Positions 1 through 5,563 of a stretch of 6,768 nucleotides of DNA are shown here, piece after piece. Where the stretch lies: NCBI GenBank assembly GCA_937958365.1, contig CALFEW010000717.1, forward strand, positions 1-6,768, in the 5' to 3' direction. Under the pieces are notes generated by a model that worked only from the letters and a program-made list of their open reading frames with translations, ran no database searches and was not told where the DNA came from. Position 1 is the first letter of the stretch. Each line of letters starts with the position of its first letter. This stretch comes from an uncultured Chloroflexota bacterium (GTDB lineage: Bacteria; Chloroflexota; Anaerolineae; Promineifilales; Promineifilaceae). The translations under genes and the position numbers were made by a program.

Positions 1-617
1 GCGTTGTCCAGCCGAAAGGTTTCCGCCATCCAGGGGAGGAAGTGGGGTAAGGAGCCATGCCGCCCCATCACCGCTTTTGGAATTCCAGTAGAGCCAGAAG
101 TGAACGAAAGGCAAGCCAGGTCGTCGGGCTGGGTGTTAATAGCCGGTTCAGTAGCCGGCATGTCGGCCAGGAGATTTTTGCGGGCAGCCTCCTGGAGCGT
201 GGGCAGGGTGATGCGGCAGGCGCAGTTCAACCGGTCGAGAGCCTCGAAAACGGCCGTGTCCGGCTCCCCCGCCCCTTCAATCTGCACAAAGCCGCGCGGG
301 CTGGCAATCTCCAGATAATCTACCAACCGCGAGGCTGGATAGGTCGGGTCCAAAATCAGGAAAGCCCCTCCGGCCTTCATCAAGCCTAAAACCGCCCACA
401 CCAATGAGGCGCTGCGCTGGCCGTAAATCGCCACCACGTCTTGCGGCTGCACGCCGCCGTTTATCAGGTAATGAGCCAACTGGTTGCTGCGCTGATCAAG
501 TTCCCGGTAAGTCCAGGCGTCGGTGGCATCGAGAACGGCCGTTTTCTCCGGCGTCAGGTGGGCGTTGCGAGTTAGCGCCTGGTGAACCGCGCCCATCCAT
601 TGGTTGCTCAGCGGCAG
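1..617 (-). other. Adenylation domain of NRPS module 2, partial, Lys2/aminoadipate-reductase-like subgroup
   Basis: Motifs A1 (WTYREL), A2 (KAGGAFLILDPTYP) and A3 (FTSGSTGIPKAV) are present; A4 to A10 are beyond the edge. Three stretches recall the subgroup of A domains related to aminoadipate reductase: AFLILDPTYPASRLVDYL, SPRGFVQIEGAG, and GRHGSLPHFLPWM directly after A3. That assignment is from memory of the family, not a search. In A3 the usual PKG is PKA (Ala671). Confidence 0.7.
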
Positions 618-2084
618 CGTGGGATCCGGCAGCACCGAGAGCGCGTCGGGATGCGTCAGCGTGTAGTGGGCGATGGGCAAGTCCGGGTTGGCGCACGCCT
701 GTTGCAGCACACTTTCATATTGCAGCAGCATGGTTTCCATGCGCGCCGCGGTAAACAAATCGGCGTTGTACACCAGCGCCAGATCAATACGCCGGTCGGT
801 TTCATACAGGTACAGCGTCAGGTCAAACTTAGACCCCATTTCCGGATTGGTAATAAATTCGCCGCGAATGTCTTCCATGTCTACGGCCTTATTACCAAAG
901 TTGAGCATATTAAAGAAAACCTGAAAAACAGGCGTTCGGCTTAAGTCCCGCTCTATTTTTAGATCTTCCAGCAGCTTTTCAAATGGAATGTCCTGGTTGG
1001 AAAAGGCGTCCAGACTCACCTGACGCACCCGCCGCAGCAGTTCACGAAATGTTGGATTCTCGGACACATTGGTGCGCAGTACCAACGTGTTCAAGAAAAA
1101 GCCGATCAGGTTTTCCAGTTCAGGGCGGTTGCGACCAGCGATGGGTGAACCAATGATAATATCTTCCTGGCGGCTGAACCGGTGCATCAGGAGGGTAAAG
1201 GCAGCCAGCAAGACCATGAAACGGGTTACCTCTTCCTGGCGCACCATGGCGGCAATCGCCTCGCTCAGTTCTAAAGACAATTGGCGCGTCTGGCGTTCGC
1301 CACGAAAGCTGCGCACCGGCGGCCGGTTATAATCTGTCGGCAAATCGAGCGTGGTCAATTCTCCGGCCAACTGCTGCTGCCAATAAGCCAACTGCGCCGA
1401 CAAATTGGCGTCTTCCAGCCAGCTTTGCTGCCAGATAGCGTAATCGGCGTATTGGATGGGCAATGGCTCTAGCTGCGCGGCTTCGTGGCGGCAGTTGGCG
1501 ACGTAAAGCTGGGCCAGTTCCTGGCTAAATACGGTGAAAGACCAGCCATCGGAGGCGATGTGGTGCATGGTCACCATGAAGATGTGTTCTTCAGGCCCCA
1601 GGCGCAGCAACTGAACGCGAATGAGCAGATCGCGGGTGAGATCAAACGATTGGTCGGCCTCTTCGTGAACCAGGCGCAGCGCCTCGGTTTCCCGTTCGGC
1701 CGCGTCTAGCTGCGACAGATCGCGGATGTGCAGCGGCAAGGTTGGTACGTCGTGGATTTCCTGGATAGGTTCACCCATAACGGCCGTGTACGTCGTTCGC
1801 AGCGATTCATGTCGGCGGATGATGGCGTCTAAACTCGCCTGCAAAGCCGAAACATCCAGCAAGCCAAATAACCGTATGGCCGCCGGAATGTTGTATGTCG
1901 GATTGCCCGGCTCCATTTGATCCAATACCCATAACCGCTTCTGTGAAAAGGAAAGGGGTTGTGCCCCTTCCGCCTGACGGCGGGGAATGGCCTGGCTGGC
2001 TTCCGCAGCCAACCCTTCCTCCTGAAGCATCATTTCCAACAACGCCAATCGGTCGCCGGACAATGGAGCGTTTTGTTTGACCAT
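1..2084 (-). CDS. Nonribosomal peptide synthetase, N-terminal part (C-A), 3'-truncated by window edge
   Basis: This open frame of 694 complete codons starts at ATG 2084-2082 and runs off the left edge. AGGGAAG lies nine bases upstream, and an in-frame TAA (2102-2100) with no other ATG between makes this start the natural choice. The N-terminus has a short helix (LSGDRLALLEMMLQEEG, residues 8-24). A condensation domain follows at about 41-460, with LSFSQKRLW (44-52), HHIASDGW (174-181), GSPIAGR, NQDIPFE and RDLSRTPVFQ. An adenylation domain starts near 490: WTYREL (524-529), KAGGAF (570-575), LDPTYP (578-583), FTSGSTGIPK (661-670), then GRHGSLPHFLPWM. Frame was checked at several points, with no stop or frameshift. 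Expected role: accept the chain from the preceding NRPS and add a further residue. The A domain resembles the Lys2-like subgroup rather than ordinary amino-acid A domains. Its pocket residues, PCP and any release domain lie outside the window, so substrate and product release cannot be read. Confidence 0.95.
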   Translation of the reverse strand, partial: MVKQNAPLSGDRLALLEMMLQEEGLAAEASQAIPRRQAEGAQPLSFSQKRLWVLDQMEPGNPTYNIPAAIRLFGLLDVSALQASLDAIIRRHESLRTTYTAVMGEPIQEIHDVPTLPLHIRDLSQLDAAERETEALRLVHEEADQSFDLTRDLLIRVQLLRLGPEEHIFMVTMHHIASDGWSFTVFSQELAQLYVANCRHEAAQLEPLPIQYADYAIWQQSWLEDANLSAQLAYWQQQLAGELTTLDLPTDYNRPPVRSFRGERQTRQLSLELSEAIAAMVRQEEVTRFMVLLAAFTLLMHRFSRQEDIIIGSPIAGRNRPELENLIGFFLNTLVLRTNVSENPTFRELLRRVRQVSLDAFSNQDIPFEKLLEDLKIERDLSRTPVFQVFFNMLNFGNKAVDMEDIRGEFITNPEMGSKFDLTLYLYETDRRIDLALVYNADLFTAARMETMLLQYESVLQQACANPDLPIAHYTLTHPDALSVLPDPTLPLSNQWMGAVHQALTRNAHLTPEKTAVLDATDAWTYRELDQRSNQLAHYLINGGVQPQDVVAIYGQRSASLVWAVLGLMKAGGAFLILDPTYPASRLVDYLEIASPRGFVQIEGAGEPDTAVFEALDRLNCACRITLPTLQEAARKNLLADMPATEPAINTQPDDLACLSFTSGSTGIPKAVMGRHGSLPHFLPWMAETFRLDN
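705..1964 (-). other. Condensation domain of NRPS module 2
   Basis: C1 to C7 core motifs are all visible, including HHIASDGWSF at 1565-1536 with the catalytic His at residue 175 and the canonical DGWS ending. The domain is closely similar in motif wording to the C domain of the preceding gene (for example FSNQDIPFE versus ISNQDVPFE). It is expected to join the chain on the preceding PCP to the amino acid loaded by this module. Confidence 0.93.
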
Positions 2085-2086
2085 GC

Positions 2087-5000
2087 CTATACACTTCCCT
2101 TACTTTTTAACATCGCGGCCACTTCTTCGTCTGATAACCGGGACAATTTGATCAACAACTGCGCCGTCCTTTCGATGCGCGGGCGATCATGACTATCGGC
2201 TAACAAGAGCTCAACAGTCCCGGCGACGGTTGGATTCTCAAAGAAGTGACGCAATTGCAGCTCGACATGAAACAGTTCGGTTATACGAAAAAGGAGCCGC
2301 GTAACCAACAAGGAATGCCCACCGAGTTCAAAGAAGTTATCCCAGATGCCCACTTTTTCCAAATTTAACGATTCGGCCATGACCTGAGCGACGATTTCTT
2401 CTACTTCCGTTCGTGGCGCGACGTATTGCCGGCCAAGAACGTCGCGGCTCAGGTCTGGCATGGGCAGCGCTTTACGATCTATCTTTCGATTTGGCGTCTT
2501 CGGAAATTCGTCCATGTAGACAAACGCTGCCGGAACCATGTAAGCGGGCAGCGTTTCGGCGACAAAACCCCGCAATGCAGCCTGATCCGGCGGCGCTTCC
2601 GTTTCATGCAAAATGACGTAGGCCACCAGGCGTTTGTCGCCTGGTTGATCTTCCCGCATGATGGCGATGGCTTCACGCACGGCCGTATGCGCCAGCAGCG
2701 CCACCTCAATCTCACCCAACTCCACGCGAAAGCCGCGAATTTTGACCTGATTGTCAATACGCCCAATAAATTCCAGCGTACCATCGGCCAAATAACGCGC
2801 ATGATCCCCCGTTTTGTAAAGGCGAGCAGCGGGATCGTCGGAAAACGGATGAGGTATGAATTTTTCGGCCGTCAGTTCTGGGCGATTTAAATAACCGTAG
2901 GAAACCCCCATACCGCCAATATGAACCTCGCCCGGCGCGCCCGTTGGCACAAGGTTCAGATATTTGTCCAACAAATAAACCTGGGTATTGGCTATCGGGC
3001 GGCCGATGAAAGCATATTGTCTGTTGTCATCCTGGTCATGCACACGATGGTAAGTGGAGGTCATAGTGCATTCAGTTGGCCCATATTGATTCACCACTTC
3101 TAAAGCCGCACCAAATATCTCTTTTGCCTGCCGGCAGTAAGCGAGCGATAAGCTCTCGCCACTGGTTAGAAGCAGGCGCAGAGACTCTTTGGGCCACGGC
3201 AATTTTGCCGCTTCCATCAACAGTTGCCCCAACAGCGATGGCACAATACTGAGGATACACGTGACGCCATGATCCCGCATTCTGGCGACAATGGCTCTTG
3301 GGTCGCCTGCTTCGGCTTCATTTAAAATGATTACTTTAGCGCCGGAAATCAACGGCGTGAAGGTATCGCGCACCGAAGCGTCGAATGACACGGTAGGAAT
3401 CTGCACCACAACGTCGCGCTGGGTCACGCCATAATGATTCGCCAGAAATGTTAGATGATGTGCGACGCCACGATGATGCGCCAACACCCCTTTGGGTTTG
3501 CCGGTGGAGCCGGATGTGTACACCACGTAGGCCAGATCGTTTAGCGCAGCAAGCGGTTCTGGGTTGGTATCTGGCTGCCCGGCCAGCAACTCTTGGGCGC
3601 GATCCAGATGGATGATTGTACCGGCAAAGGCAGGCAGGTTTGCCAACGGCCGTACCTGAGTAAGCAGCAGCGACGCCCTTGTATCGGCCAAAATATCGGC
3701 CAGCCGGGATTCAGGGTGCGTCGGATCAAGGGGCACATACGCGCCTCCGGCTTTCAGCACACCCAAAATGCCGATGACCATTTCCCAGGAGCGCTCAAGG
3801 CCGATAGCAACCAACACCCCCGGCCCGACCTGATGTACCTGGCGCAAATAGTGAGCCAGCCGATTAGCGCGCCGGTTCAACTCTTCATAAGATAGACAAG
3901 CACCCTCAAATATGAGCGCCGCTGCATCAGGTGTTTGGGCGGCCTGGTTTTCAAACATGTGGTGTAGACAAATCAGGTTCACGGGAACGGCCGTATCATT
4001 CCAGGCCACCAACAGCTTTTCACGCTCACCTTCAGTCAACAGTGAAAAATCCTCCAGACACCGGTCAGGATTCTCCACCGCCTGTTCCAACACCCGCAAG
4101 AAATGCGCCAGCAACGCCTCCATGCGCTCTTTTTTAAACAAATCGGTGTTATAGGCCAGGTGCAAATCAATCTGCTCGCCAATTTCTTCCACGTACAACG
4201 TCACGTCAAACAGAGAATCCGGTTCCGGATTCACCAAGACTTCCACTTCCAACGAGCTAAACCCATCAACGCGCCGGGAAAAATTAAGCACGTTAAAAAA
4301 CACCTGAAACAGCGGCGTGCGGCTCAAATCGCGCGAGGTTTTCAAGGCTTCCAAAACCATCTCAAACGGCACGTCCTGGTTAGAAATCGCGCCCTGCCCA
4401 ACCTGGCGCACCCGCCCGACCAATTCTCGATAGCTTGGCTCGCCGCTCAGGTCTGTCCGCAGCGCCAACGTATTCAGGAATAGGCCAATCATTTTTTCCA
4501 GCTCTGCCCGGCTGCGACCGACAATAGGCGACCCAACCACAATGTCTTCTTGTCCGGTATAACGATGCAGCAGCAGCTTGAAAGCGGCCAGTAATGCCAC
4601 AAACAGCGTCACGCCTTCAGCCTGGCAAAACTGACGAAGTTGCTGCGACAAATCGCGGCTCAGCCGCATATCCAGGCGCGCCCCGTGAAAGGTTCGTACT
4701 GGTGAACGGCCGTAATCGGTGGGTAAGTCTAGTTCCGGCAGTTGCCCCCCTAACTGCTCTTGCCAATAAGCAAGCTGTCCGGCCACAAAATCGCTTTGCA
4801 GCAGCTTCTCTTCCCAGACTGCGTAATCCGCATATTGAATGGGCAGTGGCGGCAACACCCCATCCAGGCTGCCATGCGCCGCATAATTCTCATAAAGCGC
4901 CACCAATTCCCGGCCGAGGACAGCAAAAGCAGAACCATCGGAAGCAATGTGATGGATGGTGGTCAGCAGAATGTGATCAGCAGCGGCCACGCGCAACAAC

Positions 5001-5563
5001 TTCACCCGAATCGGCCAGTCCCGTTCTAAATCAAAGGGCTGGATGGCTTCAGCGCGAATCAATTTTTGGACTTCTGCCTGCGCCGTCGGAGAGGCAGTCA
5101 AGTCAATAACCGGTAAGGGTAACGGCCGTATCGCATTCACCTCCTGAAAAGGCATCCCGTCCACGACCCGATACGTGGTACGCAAAATGGCGTGCCGCTG
5201 CACAATGGCGTTCAAACACAGCGCCAACGCTTCCACATTCAGCGCCCCACGCAAGCGTACAGCTTGCGAAATATTGTAAGCGCCAGTACCCTGATCCATC
5301 TGCTGCAACAACCACATCCGCTTCTGCGCAAAGGACAACGGCAGCAAACCCTGCCCACCGACGCTAACCAAAGCCGGCAAACGGTCGGCCGTTTGCAGAT
5401 TGTTCAGATATGTCAGAATCTCCGCCTTACGCGCCGCCAATGCCTCCCGCAGTTCTGGCGTCAACGCTCCCTTGGGCGCATCCAACCGCAGCCGATCATC
5501 TTCTGCCCAAATTCTCACATCCAGCGCCTGCAATTGCTTCAACAAGTCCGATACAGCCATCAT
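2087..5563 (-). CDS. Single-module nonribosomal peptide synthetase (TubC docking-C-A-PCP)
   Basis: This complete gene of 1158 residues encodes one minimal NRPS elongation module. Domains by residue: TubC-type N-terminal docking about 2-55; condensation about 72-505 with catalytic HHIASDG (204-210); adenylation about 530-1030 with YTSGSTGKPKG (682-692), FDASV (727-731), NQYGPTE (825-831), YKTGD (916-920), KIRGFRVELGE (941-951) and NRKIDRKAL (1025-1033); PCP about 1050-1120 with GGHS, Ser1084 carrying phosphopantetheine. A C-terminal tail contains LSDEEVAAMLKSK (1143-1155). There is no epimerase, methyltransferase, cyclase or thioesterase. The start is ATG ATG at 5563/5560; the first overlaps the PKS stop as ATGA, with GAGG about 10 bases upstream. 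The reaction is ATP-dependent activation of one amino acid, loading on the PCP, and condensation with the acyl chain arriving from the PKS ACP. The ten-residue A-domain code reads DARSLSQMTK, which I cannot assign to a substrate. The chain then passes to the next NRPS, two bases downstream. Confidence 0.97.
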   Translation of the reverse strand: MMAVSDLLKQLQALDVRIWAEDDRLRLDAPKGALTPELREALAARKAEILTYLNNLQTADRLPALVSVGGQGLLPLSFAQKRMWLLQQMDQGTGAYNISQAVRLRGALNVEALALCLNAIVQRHAILRTTYRVVDGMPFQEVNAIRPLPLPVIDLTASPTAQAEVQKLIRAEAIQPFDLERDWPIRVKLLRVAAADHILLTTIHHIASDGSAFAVLGRELVALYENYAAHGSLDGVLPPLPIQYADYAVWEEKLLQSDFVAGQLAYWQEQLGGQLPELDLPTDYGRSPVRTFHGARLDMRLSRDLSQQLRQFCQAEGVTLFVALLAAFKLLLHRYTGQEDIVVGSPIVGRSRAELEKMIGLFLNTLALRTDLSGEPSYRELVGRVRQVGQGAISNQDVPFEMVLEALKTSRDLSRTPLFQVFFNVLNFSRRVDGFSSLEVEVLVNPEPDSLFDVTLYVEEIGEQIDLHLAYNTDLFKKERMEALLAHFLRVLEQAVENPDRCLEDFSLLTEGEREKLLVAWNDTAVPVNLICLHHMFENQAAQTPDAAALIFEGACLSYEELNRRANRLAHYLRQVHQVGPGVLVAIGLERSWEMVIGILGVLKAGGAYVPLDPTHPESRLADILADTRASLLLTQVRPLANLPAFAGTIIHLDRAQELLAGQPDTNPEPLAALNDLAYVVYTSGSTGKPKGVLAHHRGVAHHLTFLANHYGVTQRDVVVQIPTVSFDASVRDTFTPLISGAKVIILNEAEAGDPRAIVARMRDHGVTCILSIVPSLLGQLLMEAAKLPWPKESLRLLLTSGESLSLAYCRQAKEIFGAALEVVNQYGPTECTMTSTYHRVHDQDDNRQYAFIGRPIANTQVYLLDKYLNLVPTGAPGEVHIGGMGVSYGYLNRPELTAEKFIPHPFSDDPAARLYKTGDHARYLADGTLEFIGRIDNQVKIRGFRVELGEIEVALLAHTAVREAIAIMREDQPGDKRLVAYVILHETEAPPDQAALRGFVAETLPAYMVPAAFVYMDEFPKTPNRKIDRKALPMPDLSRDVLGRQYVAPRTEVEEIVAQVMAESLNLEKVGIWDNFFELGGHSLLVTRLLFRITELFHVELQLRHFFENPTVAGTVELLLADSHDRPRIERTAQLLIKLSRLSDEEVAAMLKSKGSV
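2090..2179 (-). other. C-terminal tail of NRPS module 1, probable communication helix
   Basis: After the PCP the last ~30 residues form a predicted amphipathic helix containing QLLIKLSRL and LSDEEVAAMLKSK. An LSDEEV.A.L..K ending is common at the C-termini of NRPS and PKS subunits that pass a chain to a separate protein. A docking role towards the next NRPS is inferred from position and pattern only. Confidence 0.55.
2094..2100 (-). promoter_or_regulatory. Ribosome binding site of NRPS module 2 gene
   Basis: AGGGAAG lies nine bases before the ATG at 2084, within the last codons (Lys-Gly-Ser) of the preceding NRPS gene. The stop TAG of that gene is only two bases before the ATG. This supports the chosen start and translational coupling. 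Confidence 0.6.
2204..2416 (-). other. Peptidyl carrier protein (PCP/thiolation) domain of NRPS module 1
   Basis: The motif DNFFELGGHSLLVTRL contains Ser1084 (codon 2314-2312), the phosphopantetheine attachment site, in the standard NRPS PCP context. It is followed by the helix motif FFENPTVAGTVELL. It carries the activated amino acid and then the extended chain. Confidence 0.94.
2474..3976 (-). other. Adenylation domain of NRPS module 1, code DARSLSQMTK (substrate unassigned)
   Basis: All ten A-domain core motifs A1-A10 can be found. Aligning by eye to the GrsA phenylalanine A domain gives the pocket residues Asp728, Ala729, Arg732, Ser772, Leu799, Ser801, Gln826, Met834, Thr835 and Lys1027, i.e. 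D-A-R-S-L-S-Q-M-T-K. Asp at the first position and Lys at the last indicate an ordinary alpha-amino-acid substrate. Arg at pocket position 239 (GrsA numbering) is uncommon among codes I can recall, and no substrate is claimed. Confidence 0.9.
4049..5350 (-). other. Condensation domain of NRPS module 1
   Basis: Core motifs are in order: LSFAQKRMW (C1), RHAILRT (C2), HHIASDG with His205 as the expected catalytic base (C3), the YADYA motif (C4), VGSPIVGR/FLNTLALR (C5), NQDVPFE (C6) and RDLSRTPLFQ (C7). No epimerase precedes it, so a D-selective acceptor-type C domain is not expected. It should form an amide between the PKS-derived acyl chain and the module's amino acid. The residues after the catalytic motif read DGSA rather than the common DGWS. 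Confidence 0.93.
5399..5560 (-). other. TubC-type N-terminal docking domain (beta-hairpin docking)
   Basis: The first ~55 residues contain LLKQLQALDVRIWAEDDRL followed by LDAPKGALTPELREALAARK and a closing helix AEILTYL. This matches the TubC_N family pattern: short helix, beta-hairpin with W.E.DRL.. and P.G.LT, then helix. In tubulysin and related assembly lines such domains sit before a C domain and bind the short C-terminal tail of the upstream protein. Here the upstream protein is the PKS, which ends in an acidic tail. Confidence 0.88.

Noticed and set aside
2085..2086. Promoter or terminator between the two NRPS genes
   Set aside because: Only two bases separate stop and start, and no hairpin followed by a T-run was seen around the junction.
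1807..2094. 95-residue minus-strand frame starting at 2094
   Set aside because: It is out of frame with the NRPS that starts at 2084. The NRPS frame yields conserved C-domain motifs from residue 44 onwards; this one yields none.
3976..4049. Possible extra small domain between C and A of the first NRPS
   Set aside because: The stretch is the ordinary C-A linker, with the usual LLVAWNDTA motif, and has no room for another domain.
4594..5109. 171-residue plus-strand open frame
   Set aside because: It lies wholly inside the C-domain coding region on the other strand, has no recognisable motif, and its length is explained by GC-rich codon structure of the real gene.
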